A DNA stretch of 64,000 nucleotides from Robinsoniella peoriensis (GCF_000797495.1 NZ_JTGN01000007.1:161654-225653), one strand, 5' to 3'. Shown: positions 45,499 to 54,106, numbered from the stretch's first letter. Notes: generated by a model not told the origin, from the letters alone. Program-made: numbers and translations.

Positions 45499-46371
45499 AT
45501 GAAGCTAAAAAAGAATTATAAGGAAATCATCATAGATACTATATTTGACATCATCGGTTCTTTTGCGCTGGCGATTGGTATATATTATTTTGCTGAAAAG
45601 GCCAATATTGCGCCGGGAGGTGTATCCGGCATTGCAATTCTCATAAAATACCTCTGGGGACTTCCAATCGGAACCATGACGCTGGTTATTAATATTCCCA
45701 TCATCTATCTGGCATTTCGGTATCTGGGTAAGAAATTTACATTTAAAACCCTTCGTACTCTGATTATCAGCAGTTTAATTCTGGATTATTTAGTAACACC
45801 ATATTTCCCACAGTATGCAGGCGACCGCATGCTGGGTGCCATCTTTGGCGGAGTTTGCATGGGATTCGGACTGGGTGTTATTTTTTACAGAGGATCTACC
45901 ACTGCAGGTACTGATATTATATCCTGTCTGATTGAAAGAAAATTTCCTCATGTGCAGATCGGCAGCGCCCTGATGCTGGTGGACTGCATTATACTTGGCC
46001 TCTCCATCATTGTATTTGGAAATATTGAATCCGGCTTATTTGGAATGGTAGCTCTGTTTTGTCAGACAAAAGTGATTGATGGAATGATCTATGGTCTGGA
46101 TAAGGGAAGACAGGTAGTGATTATGTCAGATAAAAATGAAGCTATTGCAGGCAGAGTAATTGAAGAGTTGGAGAGAAGTGCCACCTTTATTAAAGGACAA
46201 GGTGCATACAGCCAGAAAGATTCCCTGGTTTTGCTGTGTGTGGTACGTATTCAAGAATATCACCAGTTGAAAACCATAGTATATAATGAAGATCCAAACG
46301 CTTTTATGATTGTAACGGAAGCAGACCAGGTGCTGGGAGAAGGGTTCAAACCGATTACAAAGCAAAGATAG
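45499..46371 (+). CDS. YitT family membrane protein
   Basis: A 290-residue protein with five or six membrane spans (YitT/DUF161, about 12-205; GSFALAIGIYYFAEKANIAPGGVSGIAILI, FYRGSTTAGTDIISCLI) and a C-terminal DUF2179 cytosolic domain (about 210-285; IEELERSATFIKGQGAYSQKDSLVLLCVVRIQEYHQLK), which resembles ligand-binding ACT-like folds. The family function is unknown; transport has been suggested. Confidence 0.9.
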   Translation: MKLKKNYKEIIIDTIFDIIGSFALAIGIYYFAEKANIAPGGVSGIAILIKYLWGLPIGTMTLVINIPIIYLAFRYLGKKFTFKTLRTLIISSLILDYLVTPYFPQYAGDRMLGAIFGGVCMGFGLGVIFYRGSTTAGTDIISCLIERKFPHVQIGSALMLVDCIILGLSIIVFGNIESGLFGMVALFCQTKVIDGMIYGLDKGRQVVIMSDKNEAIAGRVIEELERSATFIKGQGAYSQKDSLVLLCVVRIQEYHQLKTIVYNEDPNAFMIVTEADQVLGEGFKPITKQR

Positions 46372-46413
46372 CGATAAATATAAATATGCTTAAAAGGAGT
46401 TTGTTTACATATT

Positions 46414-46686
46414 ATGATTGATAAAAAAGATATCGTTAATTTAAATTTTTTAAAAAAAGAAGCCTGTACCGGAAGTTACCAGGGCATGAGATATAAAATT
46501 GAGCTCGTTGGAAAAGTTCTTATAGTATCAATCTGGGCGGGGCCTTATTGCTCGGATGTTACTCCGGATGAGAAAAAGCAGTTTAAAGAATTCGAAGCAA
46601 GTGATCAAAGTCTGGATCAGGTAGTGGACTGGTTAAATGAAGAGTACAAAAACCAAGAAGAAACCTGGAAACAAGTAACCTATTAA
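46414..46686 (+). CDS. Small conserved-type hypothetical protein
   Basis: A 90-residue protein behind AAAAGGAG. It shows a mixed fold: FLKKEACTGSYQGMRYKIELVGKVLIVSIWAGPYCSDVTPDEKK then an acidic helix. I cannot name a family. It lies 23 bases before the acetyltransferase start at 46710 and may be co-transcribed with it. Confidence 0.65.
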   Translation: MIDKKDIVNLNFLKKEACTGSYQGMRYKIELVGKVLIVSIWAGPYCSDVTPDEKKQFKEFEASDQSLDQVVDWLNEEYKNQEETWKQVTY

Positions 46687-46709
46687 TAATGACTATGGAG
46701 AAAAGAAAA

Positions 46710-47240
46710 ATGAAAACACCAATATTAGAAACCGAAAGACTTCTACTGAGATCTTTTTCCATGGACGATGCACAAGCTGTATTCCAGGGATGGGAAAATG
46801 ATCCGGATGTTGCAAAATATATGTTTTGGACAAGCCATAATGAAATCAAAAAAACGATAGAATGGCTGATCTTTGAAACCGGGAAAGAGGATGCGGATGA
46901 CTGGTATCGCTGGGCATTTGTGAGAAAAGACACTGGTGAACTAATAGGAACCGGATTGATCTATTTAGAAGAAGAATACAATAAATACGAAATCAGTTAT
47001 AACCTTAGTAAAAAAACCTGGGGAAATGGATACACAACAGAAGCAATGAAAGAAATTATCCGGTTTGCAGCAGAAGAATTAAATATTAAAGAAATTGTAG
47101 GAAGACATGCAATAGAAAACCCGGCTTCTAAGAATGTAATGACTAAGCTGGGATTTCAATTTGTAAAAAATATCCCATATGAGTGCAATGGTGGTACAAA
47201 AACCTACGAAGGGAAAGAGTATATATGGAAAAGACAGTAA
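46710..47240 (+). CDS. GNAT acetyltransferase (RimJ/RimL type)
   Basis: A 176-residue protein; the ATG at 46710 (MKTPILETERLLLRSF) is nine bases after GGAG, while the ATG at 46689 lacks a ribosome site. The N-terminal ILETERLLLR and the acetyl-CoA motif NLSKKTWGNGYTTEAMKEII plus GRHAIENPASKNVMTKLGF are typical of ribosomal-protein-alanine or related N-acetyltransferases. Substrate unknown. It overlaps the HAD gene by 16 bases. Confidence 0.9.
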   Translation: MKTPILETERLLLRSFSMDDAQAVFQGWENDPDVAKYMFWTSHNEIKKTIEWLIFETGKEDADDWYRWAFVRKDTGELIGTGLIYLEEEYNKYEISYNLSKKTWGNGYTTEAMKEIIRFAAEELNIKEIVGRHAIENPASKNVMTKLGFQFVKNIPYECNGGTKTYEGKEYIWKRQ

Positions 47241-47884
47241 TATTTGATTGGGACGGAACAGTTGCAGACACAGAAACCTTAATACTCCAATCCTGGATTG
47301 AAGTTGGCGAAAAACATGGTTTAGGTGATTTGCGAGACCTATGCTATCGCTGTATCGGCACTACAAATCTTGCAACGCGCAAAATATTTTGTGATAAATA
47401 TGGTGCGGATTTCCCCTATGACGAATACAACAAAGAGATGCTGATTAACTTTAATAACAAATTAAATAAAGATGGTATACCGCTCAAAAAAGGGTTGTTA
47501 GAGCTGTTACAATTTCTAAAAGAAAATAACTGTAATATCGCAGTTGCTTCATCTACAAAAATTGAAATTTTAGAGGATGAAGCAAATATGGCAGGCATCC
47601 GGGATTATTTCCAGGTGATAGCCGGTGGAGATATGGTTCAAAAAAGCAAACCGGAACCTGACATTTTCCTGAAAGCCTGCGAAATGCTGCAAGTGAGTGC
47701 AGAAGATTGCTATGTACTGGAGGACTCCTTAAACGGAATGCGTGCAGCCCATCGTGCGGGTATGAAACCTATCATGGTTCCTGATCTGATTAAGCCAAAT
47801 GACGAAATGATAAAAATAAGTTTAAAAATATTCCCTTCCCTGATCCAAGTACGGGAATATTTCCAGGAAGCGTGGAGTGTGTAG
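47225..47884 (+). CDS. HAD-superfamily phosphatase (beta-phosphoglucomutase-like subfamily IA)
   Basis: A 219-residue enzyme starting at ATG 47225 (MEKTVIFDWDGTVADTE). HAD motif I FDWDGT (both Asp seen), motif II ASSTKIE, motif III with Lys in VQKSKPEPDIFLKACEML and motif IV VLEDSLNGMRAAHRAGM. A helical cap lies at about 15-85. Probably a sugar-phosphate phosphatase or mutase; the substrate cannot be told. Translationally coupled with the acetyltransferase. Confidence 0.92.
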   Translation: MEKTVIFDWDGTVADTETLILQSWIEVGEKHGLGDLRDLCYRCIGTTNLATRKIFCDKYGADFPYDEYNKEMLINFNNKLNKDGIPLKKGLLELLQFLKENNCNIAVASSTKIEILEDEANMAGIRDYFQVIAGGDMVQKSKPEPDIFLKACEMLQVSAEDCYVLEDSLNGMRAAHRAGMKPIMVPDLIKPNDEMIKISLKIFPSLIQVREYFQEAWSV

Positions 47885-48008
47885 ACAGATTTGAAAAAGT
47901 TATTCAATCCGGCATAAGTTATAGAATGTTGGGGAATTAATTTCGTCAATCCGGTATGAAATCCATAATTTAAAAATATAAATAGATCATCAGGATCGTT
48001 AGGGATAA

Positions 48009-48033
48009 ATAGGGGCGGATGAACCGCCCCTAT
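48009..48033 (-). terminator. Hairpin after the cotJ operon
   Basis: ATAGGGGCGG and CCGCCCCTAT form a perfect ten-pair stem with a five-base loop, eight bases from the cotJC stop. The following T run on the minus strand is weak. Confidence 0.65.
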
Positions 48034-48040
48034 AGATCAA

Positions 48041-48667
48041 TTATTTGCAGGAATCACAACTGCATTTTGTCGGCATATCAAAAGACGGATTAAATGCATA
48101 GAAGTTTTTAAAGTCCAGTTCATCCTGAACCGTACGAAGTGCTTCACCGAATCTTTGATAGTGTACGACTTCTCTTGCACGCAGGAAACGGATTGGATCG
48201 ATTACATCCGGATCTTTTACAAGTCTGAGAATATTATCGTAGGTAGTTCTTGCTTTTTGTTCAGCAGCAAGGTTTTCATGAAGGTCAGTGATCGGGTCCC
48301 CTTTAGACTGGAATTCACATGCATTAAAAGGAACTCCTCCTGCAGACTGCGGCCAGATCCCAACTGTATGGTCAACGTAATAAGGTGCAAAACCGGAACA
48401 TTCAATTTCTTCCATTGACAGGTTTTTGGTCAACTGATGAACAATTGTGGACACCATCTCTAAATGTGCCAGTTCTTCTGTTCCGATATCGTTTAAAACG
48501 CCCATTGCTTTTCTGTTGGGCATTGTGAAACGCTGGGAAAGATATCTCATGGAGGCGCCCATTTCACCATCAGGTCCACCGTACTGACTCATTATAATCT
48601 GGGCAATTTTAGCATTTGGAGTCTTAATATTTACAGGATATTGTAATCGTTTTTCATAATTCCACAT
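48041..48667 (-). CDS. cotJC: Spore coat protein CotJC (manganese-catalase family)
   Basis: A 208-residue four-helix ferritin-like protein of the manganese catalase family. Metal ligands appear in GPDGEMGASMRYL, DIGTEELAHLEMVSTIV, LHENLAAEQKARTTYDNIL and AREVVHYQRFGEAL. The short length and the CotJA/CotJB context mark CotJC rather than a free catalase. A Cys-rich tail (KCSCDSCK) ends the protein. It starts three bases after the cotJB stop. Confidence 0.94.
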   Translation of the reverse strand: MWNYEKRLQYPVNIKTPNAKIAQIIMSQYGGPDGEMGASMRYLSQRFTMPNRKAMGVLNDIGTEELAHLEMVSTIVHQLTKNLSMEEIECSGFAPYYVDHTVGIWPQSAGGVPFNACEFQSKGDPITDLHENLAAEQKARTTYDNILRLVKDPDVIDPIRFLRAREVVHYQRFGEALRTVQDELDFKNFYAFNPSFDMPTKCSCDSCK

Positions 48668-48670
48668 AGG

Positions 48671-49543
48671 TTAACATTTCCCCCTTTCCCATGGCCAAGG
48701 CTGCATTACCCATTCCCAGGTTTTACTCTTTACATCATCCGTGGTATCAATGGTAAGCGGACCGTAAAGGGCAGCATATTCTCTTAATGCTTTGTCACGT
48801 TTTTTAACATGTTCTTTACAAAAAGCCAGTGCTTTTTCATCACATGGATGAGTATCTAAATACAGAACCATATCATTTACAGCGAAACTTACTTCATTTA
48901 TATAGCACATCAATTCTTCCCTTGACTTTTTTGGGCAAGGTGGTTCTGGTCTGCATTCCGGTTTTACCTGAGGTTTTTCAGGACGCTGGCATCCGCAGTC
49001 CGGTTTTACTGGTTCACAGGGACGCTGGCAGCCGCAGTCCGGTTTCATCTGAGGTTTTTCAGGACGATGGCATCCACAGTCCGGTTTTACTGGTTCACAG
49101 GGGCGCTGGCAGCCGCAGTCTGGTTTCATTTGAGGTTTTTCAGGACGATGGCATCCACAGTCCGGTTTTATTGGTTCACATGGACGCTGGCAGCCGCAGT
49201 CCGGTTTCATCTGAGGTTTTTCAGGACGATGGCATCCACAGTCCGGTTTTACTGGTTCACAAGGGCGCTGGCAGCCGCAGTCTGGTTTCATTTGAGGTTT
49301 TTCAGGACGATGGCATCCACAGTCCGGTTTTACTGGTTCACAGGGACGCTGGCAGCCGCAGTCCGGTTTTACCTGAGGTCTTTCAGGGCGCTGGCAGCCA
49401 CAATCTGGTTTCATCTGTGGCTGGCAGGGACGCTGAGAACCGCAATCAGGTCTCATCTGAGGTCTGTTGTCCGGTCTGTACATGTTTTGGCAAGACTGGC
49501 GCTGGTTCATATTGTTAAAATTTCCATTTCTCCAATTATTCAT
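48671..49543 (-). CDS. cotJB: CotJB spore coat protein with a Cys-Gly-Pro repeat arm
   Basis: A 290-residue protein starting at ATG 49543, which overlaps the cotJA stop by one base. The C-terminal ~85 residues are a normal CotJB domain (SREELMCYINEVSFAVNDMVLYLDTHP... REYAALYGPL). Ahead of it lies an Asn/Gln-rich start and a repeat arm (31-191) with eleven PDCGC and one PDCGS. CotJB is usually under 100 residues, so this form is about three times longer. The arm could form disulfide or metal cross-links in the coat. Confidence 0.9.
   Translation of the reverse strand: MNNWRNGNFNNMNQRQSCQNMYRPDNRPQMRPDCGSQRPCQPQMKPDCGCQRPERPQVKPDCGCQRPCEPVKPDCGCHRPEKPQMKPDCGCQRPCEPVKPDCGCHRPEKPQMKPDCGCQRPCEPIKPDCGCHRPEKPQMKPDCGCQRPCEPVKPDCGCHRPEKPQMKPDCGCQRPCEPVKPDCGCQRPEKPQVKPECRPEPPCPKKSREELMCYINEVSFAVNDMVLYLDTHPCDEKALAFCKEHVKKRDKALREYAALYGPLTIDTTDDVKSKTWEWVMQPWPWERGKC
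48971..49453 (-). repeat. 81-base tandem repeat coding for the PDCGC arm of CotJB
   Basis: Alternating 14- and 13-residue modules (QMKPDCGCQRPCEP and VKPDCGCHRPEKP) make a 27-residue, 81-base period repeated about four times, with diverged modules at both ends. Copies are nearly identical in DNA, which points to recent expansion. Confidence 0.93.
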
Positions 49544-49734
49544 TAACGGCAACCTCTCTTTCCGCAAAATGGTTTGCAAAGTTCCGGGAAGATAGTACCA
49601 ACCTCAAGGGCCTTACACAGTTCGAACTTATCTTGAAATGTTTGCCATGGTACGTAAGCCATTGCTACCGGCATATCTTCCAGGCAAGTACAAGGTCTTG
49701 TTGTTTTATAATCACAAGGTGTACAATTATTCAT
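49543..49734 (-). CDS. cotJA: Spore coat associated protein CotJA
   Basis: A 63-residue protein with the CotJA core MPVAMAYVPWQTFQDKFELCKALEVGTIFPELCKPF and Cys at both ends (CTPCDY, CGKRGCR). Ribosome site AAGGAG. First gene of the cotJABC operon, made in the mother cell during sporulation. Confidence 0.92.
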   Translation of the reverse strand: MNNCTPCDYKTTRPCTCLEDMPVAMAYVPWQTFQDKFELCKALEVGTIFPELCKPFCGKRGCR

Positions 49735-49769
49735 AAAGTCTCCTTTTTCATTAATCTTAATTTCAATAT

Positions 49770-49798
49770 TATCTTATGAAATACCTTTAAAAACGTGT
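49770..49798 (-). promoter_or_regulatory. Candidate mother-cell sigma promoter of cotJABC
   Basis: On the minus strand CATAAGATA (49778-49770) matches the sigma-K/sigma-E-type -10 CATANNNTA, with AC 16 bases upstream (49796-49795). In Bacillus cotJ is transcribed by sigma-E. The sigma factor cannot be decided from this. Confidence 0.4.
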
Positions 49799-49855
49799 CA
49801 TATTACGGATAAAGTTTGTAATAATCATGAAATGTGATAAAATAAAGAAAACGGC

Positions 49856-49880
49856 ATTTGGACGGACAGGATGTCCAAAT
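49856..49880 (+). promoter_or_regulatory. Eight-pair hairpin in the leader of the DUF3006 gene
   Basis: ATTTGGAC (49856-49863) and GTCCAAAT (49873-49880), perfect, with a nine-base loop, directly before the AGGAGAGAGG ribosome site. Confidence 0.5.
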
Positions 49881-49898
49881 AGGAGAGAGGTTGAAAAA

Positions 49899-50114
49899 AT
49901 GTTTGTGATAGACAGAATCGAAAAAAAATACGCAGTGTGTGAAATGGAAGATAAGACAATGATCAATATTCCGATAGAGAAACTGCCATCCGGTTGTAAA
50001 GAGGGCAGTTGTCTGGAATTAAATGAAAATGGGGAATATATTATTTTAGAGGAAGAGACCGTTCAGCGTAAAAAACGGATGGAGGAGCGTTTTTCGCGTT
50101 TGTTTCAAAAATAA
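49899..50114 (+). CDS. DUF3006 domain protein
   Basis: A 71-residue protein; ATG 49899 follows AGGAGAGAGG, while the longer frame from 49827 would run through the leader hairpin. FVIDRIEKKYAVCEMEDKTMINIPIEKLP is a typical small beta-barrel DUF3006 domain, often found near secreted metallo-beta-lactamase-fold proteins; here it stands alone. The C-terminal 20 residues are a charged helix. Confidence 0.82.
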   Translation: MFVIDRIEKKYAVCEMEDKTMINIPIEKLPSGCKEGSCLELNENGEYIILEEETVQRKKRMEERFSRLFQK

Positions 50115-50291
50115 TGTAGAAAAAATAGATACCTGGCTGGACTGTTCCTGACGAATAAAAGGGTATTGTTAGCCATGGCTAAAAACCTTTCAATTGACAG
50201 GAATTCAAGCTTCCTATTTTCAGGGGAATGTGGTATTATAATCCATAGACAAAATGAAATGCAGTTATAAGTGGAATTAAGGAGTTTATAA

Positions 50292-51533
50292 ATGGTTCAG
50301 AAAACGAGAAATGCAGGACGAGCAAATCAACCGGCAAAAAAAAGAAAATCAATAAGAAAAAGATTACAGGGAGATTTTCGGTATTACGATTATAACCTTT
50401 TGGCAAGTGTTATCCTGCTTACCTGTTTTGGATTGGTTATGTTATATAGTACAAGTGCATATGAAGCACAGATAGAATTTGGTACAGATATGTATTATTT
50501 TGGAAAGCAGGCAATCATCAGTGCGGTCTGTCTTATAATCGTATTACTGTTTTCCCAGATCGATTACCATTTTTATGCAAAGTTTGCACTTTTTATTTAC
50601 ATTATTGCAAATATTTTGCTGATTGCTACGAAGTTTGTAGGTAGAACCATTAATGGGGCGAGGCGTTGGATCTTTCTGGGTGCATTGTCTTTCCAGCCGG
50701 CAGAGCTCGCCAAATTGGCAGTTATATTGTTTCTGCCCTTCTTAATAGTGAAACTCGGAAAGAATATGAAAGGATTGAAGGCACCTATGATTGTAATTGG
50801 ATTCGGTGCTGCAACTTCTTTATTTACATATGTGTTTACGGAGAACCTGAGTACGGCAATTATTATTGCTGGAATTACGGTGATTTTAATTTTTATTGCT
50901 CATCCGAAGACCCTTCCCTTTGTCATAGGCGGCTGTAGTATGGCAGCGTTAATCGGATTACTGGTTGCTTATCTTGCATCGGCAGTTCAGAATTCGGATA
51001 ATTTCCGTATTAATCGTATTTTGGTTTGGTTAGAGCCGGAAACCTATTCCAGTCTGGGCGGTTATCAGGTTATGCAGGCATTGTATGCCATTGGTTCCGG
51101 AGGTCTTTTTGGAAAGGGACTGGGCAATAGTGCTCAGAAATTAGGATCACTGCCGGAAGCCCAGAATGATATGATTTTCTCAATTGTATGTGAAGAACTT
51201 GGTATTTTTGGTGCAGCGATGCTTACCATTTTGTTTATTTTTCTGTTGTACAGGCTTTTATTTATTGCGCAAAATGCACCGGACCTGTTGGGATCTCTGA
51301 TTGCAACCGGAATATTTGCCCATATCGCATTACAGGTTGTATTAAATATAGCGGTTGTAATTAATCTGATTCCAACAACAGGTATTACGCTTCCTTTTGT
51401 TAGTTACGGAGGTACCTCTGTCATGTTCCTGATGGCAGAGATGGCACTGGCACTAAGTGTATCCAGGCAGATTAAGTTTAAAGAGCAGGAAGAAGAAACA
51501 AAAGAAGGGAATCAATTTACGGTGAGAGGTTAA
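50292..51533 (+). CDS. FtsW/RodA/SpoVE family peptidoglycan glycosyltransferase
   Basis: A 413-residue SEDS protein with ten predicted membrane spans. A basic cytosolic N terminus (1-37) is followed by LLASVILLTCFGLVMLYSTSAYEA, INGARRWIFLGALSFQPAELAKLAVILFLPF and the end LIPTTGITLPFVSYGGTSVMFLMAEMALAL. SEDS proteins polymerise lipid II with a partner class b penicillin-binding protein. Without murG or a PBP next to it, the division (FtsW), elongation (RodA) or spore (SpoVE) role is open; the FVSYGGTS end slightly favours FtsW/SpoVE. Confidence 0.93.
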   Translation: MVQKTRNAGRANQPAKKRKSIRKRLQGDFRYYDYNLLASVILLTCFGLVMLYSTSAYEAQIEFGTDMYYFGKQAIISAVCLIIVLLFSQIDYHFYAKFALFIYIIANILLIATKFVGRTINGARRWIFLGALSFQPAELAKLAVILFLPFLIVKLGKNMKGLKAPMIVIGFGAATSLFTYVFTENLSTAIIIAGITVILIFIAHPKTLPFVIGGCSMAALIGLLVAYLASAVQNSDNFRINRILVWLEPETYSSLGGYQVMQALYAIGSGGLFGKGLGNSAQKLGSLPEAQNDMIFSIVCEELGIFGAAMLTILFIFLLYRLLFIAQNAPDLLGSLIATGIFAHIALQVVLNIAVVINLIPTTGITLPFVSYGGTSVMFLMAEMALALSVSRQIKFKEQEEETKEGNQFTVRG

Positions 51534-51537
51534 ACAA

Positions 51538-51777
51538 ATGATATTATCCGATGGAAGAATAGGAGATACTTATGTAGTGGCAGGACTTCACTTGGATGAG
51601 GGAATCACTAGAAGACTGGAAGCACTGGGTATATTCGAAGGCACAAAAGTAAAAATCATGAACATGAAAAAGAACGGAGCAGTGATTATCAAAGTGCGGG
51701 GCACTAGATGGGCGCTGGGAAGAGAATTTGCATCAGGGATTGAGGCAGAGGAGTGGCAAAATGAAACAGACAATTAA
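51538..51777 (+). CDS. feoA: Ferrous iron transport protein A
   Basis: A 79-residue SH3-like protein (GRIGDTYVVAGLHLDEGITRRLEALGIFEGTKVKIMN, ALGREFASGIEA). It starts five bases after the ftsW/rodA-type stop and overlaps feoB by 17 bases. FeoA modulates FeoB. Confidence 0.93.
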   Translation: MILSDGRIGDTYVVAGLHLDEGITRRLEALGIFEGTKVKIMNMKKNGAVIIKVRGTRWALGREFASGIEAEEWQNETDN

Positions 51778-53752
51778 TGTGGCATTCGTAGGTAATCCGA
51801 ATTGTGGCAAGACCACGTTGTTTAATGCGTATACAGGTGCGAATCTGAAAGTGGCAAACTGGCCGGGCGTTACGGTGGAACGTAAGGAAGGTCAAACAAA
51901 CTACAGAGGCCAGCATATCAAACTCATAGACACACCCGGTATTTATAGCCTGACATCCTATTCAATCGAAGAAAAAGTAACCAGAAAATGTATCATGGAA
52001 GAAGATATCGATGTAATCGTGAATATTGTGGATGCATCTGCGATGGAACGGAACCTCTATCTGACCACACAGCTGCTGGAACTTGGTAAACCTGTAATTC
52101 TGGCTCTTAATATGATGGATATTGTAGAAGAGCGTGGCATGGAAATAGATCTGCATCGTTTGCCCGAATTACTGGGAGCGATTCCGGTCGTACCCGTTTC
52201 AGCAAGAAAACGAACCGGTTTGGATGTATTGATGCATGCGGTAAAGCATCACTATGAAGAAGGACCAAATGAGCAGGTGATTCACTATTCTGATGATATT
52301 GAAGAAAAGATAGCAAAAATACAGGAAATTCTGAAAGTTAATCATCCGAAGATTCATAATGAACGGTGGATGGCAATCAAGCTTTTGGAAAAAGATGAAG
52401 AATTAATGGTTCAGTATATGGAAGAAACAAATAGTGTGGTGGACCGCAGTTACGAAAAAGAAATTATTAATCAGAAATATGACTATATAGAAGAGGTCAT
52501 GGAGGAGTGTTTGTTTTATCGAAATGAAAAAGCAGCATCTACTGACCGGATTGACGAAATACTGACACACCGCATATGGGGTGTTCCTATATTTCTTGGC
52601 ATTATGGCACTTGTCTTTTTTCTGACTTTTGTTGTGGGGGATGCACTGAAAGGTGTATTTGAAATCGGTTTGGGAGCTTTTTCGGATGCTGTACATAGTC
52701 TTCTGTTAAATATAAAAGCGGCAGACTGGCTGATTTCTCTGGTTGTGGATGGTATTATAGCAGGTGTAGGCGGTATTCTTACATTTTTACCTAATATTTT
52801 TATTCTTTTCCTGGCGTTAGCTATTCTGGAAGACAGCGGTTACATGGCTCGTGTGGCATATGTAATGGATAAACTTATGGGAAAAGCGGGCTTATCGGGC
52901 AAGGCATTTTTACCGATGATTCTTGGATTTGGATGCAGCGTTCCTGCTATTATGGCGACCAGAGCGTTAGAGCGGGAAGAAGACCGGAAAAAGACGATTC
53001 TGATTACCCCTTTTATGTCATGTTCAGCCAGACTTCCTATTTACGTATTATTTGCAGATATGTTTTTTGGTAAATATGCGATGGCAGCTGCATTTTCCAT
53101 GTATGTGATCGGAATGGTAATTGGTATTCTAATTGCCCTTGTGAAGAATAAATTAGATTCGAACAAGAGAAAAAGTCAGTCTTTGCTGATAGAACTGCCG
53201 GAATATAAATTGCCCAATGCACGTACAATATTTATATATGTATGGGAAAAAGTAAAGGACTATCTTACAAAAGCAGGAACTACTATTTTTATAGCATCCA
53301 TTGTGATCTGGTTTATATTAAACTTTAACTTTAGCGGTATGGTCGAGGATGTTTCCTTAAGTTTTGGTGCCATGATCGGCAAATGGATGGAGCCGGTCTT
53401 AGCTCCTGCCGGATTAGGTATGTGGCAGATTGGGGTTTCCCTGATAGCTGGTTTATCTGCTAAAGAAGTTGTAGTATCCAGTTTTGCAGTATTGTTTGGT
53501 GTTGGAAATGCCAATTCTGCTGCGGGAATGGCACAGATTATCGATAATCTTGGAAGTGCGGGGTTTGGCATGGTAAATGCCTATGCTCTGATGATTTTCT
53601 GCCTCTTGTATACGCCTTGTGCAGCTACAGTGGCAACAATAAAAAAAGAGACAAATTCCTGGAAGTTTACGTTACAGATGGTATTATTCCAGTTATTGCT
53701 GGCTTGGGGGCTGGCAGTACTGGTATATCAGGTTGGAAGTCGGATATTTTAA
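51761..53752 (+). CDS. feoB: Ferrous iron transporter FeoB
   Basis: A 663-residue GTP-gated Fe2+ importer; ATG 51761 (MKQTINVAFVGNPNCGKTT) after GAGGAG. G domain motifs: GNPNCGKTT (10-18), WPGVTVERKEG, DTPGIYSL, NMMD and SARKR. A helical linker follows, then about eight membrane spans with two Gate domains (GVGGILTFLPNIFILFLALAILEDSGYMARVAYVMD; CSVPAIMATRALE; CSARLPIYVLFADMFF). The GTPase is at the N terminus, as usual. No Cys-rich FeoC-like gene follows. Confidence 0.97.
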   Translation: MKQTINVAFVGNPNCGKTTLFNAYTGANLKVANWPGVTVERKEGQTNYRGQHIKLIDTPGIYSLTSYSIEEKVTRKCIMEEDIDVIVNIVDASAMERNLYLTTQLLELGKPVILALNMMDIVEERGMEIDLHRLPELLGAIPVVPVSARKRTGLDVLMHAVKHHYEEGPNEQVIHYSDDIEEKIAKIQEILKVNHPKIHNERWMAIKLLEKDEELMVQYMEETNSVVDRSYEKEIINQKYDYIEEVMEECLFYRNEKAASTDRIDEILTHRIWGVPIFLGIMALVFFLTFVVGDALKGVFEIGLGAFSDAVHSLLLNIKAADWLISLVVDGIIAGVGGILTFLPNIFILFLALAILEDSGYMARVAYVMDKLMGKAGLSGKAFLPMILGFGCSVPAIMATRALEREEDRKKTILITPFMSCSARLPIYVLFADMFFGKYAMAAAFSMYVIGMVIGILIALVKNKLDSNKRKSQSLLIELPEYKLPNARTIFIYVWEKVKDYLTKAGTTIFIASIVIWFILNFNFSGMVEDVSLSFGAMIGKWMEPVLAPAGLGMWQIGVSLIAGLSAKEVVVSSFAVLFGVGNANSAAGMAQIIDNLGSAGFGMVNAYALMIFCLLYTPCAATVATIKKETNSWKFTLQMVLFQLLLAWGLAVLVYQVGSRIF

Positions 53753-53760
53753 AGAATGGA

Positions 53761-53793
53761 GATGAAGCGCCGTGGGATGCTTCATCTTTTTGT
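53761..53793 (+). terminator. Terminator after feoB
   Basis: GATGAAGC (53761-53768) and GCTTCATC (53779-53786) form an eight-pair stem followed by TTTTTG. Confidence 0.85.
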
Positions 53794-53805
53794 TCAGAAT
53801 ATTAG

Positions 53806-54106
53806 AATATTTGATTTATTCTGTCAATTGATGATGTATTAATGGTGTTATAGCTGCAGTATAATGGATGGGAAGAGACCGGGGATATCTGAAAAGTAAA
53901 ATTTGATTAGATAATTGTAAATAACTGGTAAAATATTTTACCATATTTTCTCAGTATTTCTATAAAACAGGTATTTCCTGTAATTAATGTTTATTATGGT
54001 CGAAATATAGATAAAATTGTAGGAATTCAACTTAAATTTGATTGATTAAATTTGTGTCTGTGCTATAATTATAATATTAGAACTTAGTGGAGAGGATGAT
54101 CCAGAA
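53806..54106 (+). promoter_or_regulatory. Regulatory region of the type IV pilus cluster
   Basis: No gene seen. An 18-bp perfect palindrome TGGTAAAATATTTTACCA lies at 53926-53943, and a small hairpin ACAGG/CCTGT at 53967-53981. The likely promoter is TTGATT (54042-54047) and TATAAT (54064-54069), spacing 16, with a TGC extended -10. I looked for cyclic-di-GMP riboswitch signatures, which control pili in some clostridia, and found none. Confidence 0.55.

Noticed and set aside
48971..49453. CRISPR-like array in the 81-base repeats
   Set aside because: No spacers; the repeat is a coding tandem repeat of cotJB and no cas genes are nearby.
48829..49546. Two long plus-strand open frames over cotJB
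   Set aside because: They mirror the 81-base repeat of cotJB on the other strand; composition is repetitive and no start signal is present.
53617..53805. Short open frame at the feoB end, as a possible FeoC-like gene
   Set aside because: It overlaps feoB in another frame and crosses its terminator; no Cys motif of FeoC-type proteins.
53806..54106. Cyclic-di-GMP riboswitch before the pilus genes
   Set aside because: Neither class I nor class II core sequences could be found.
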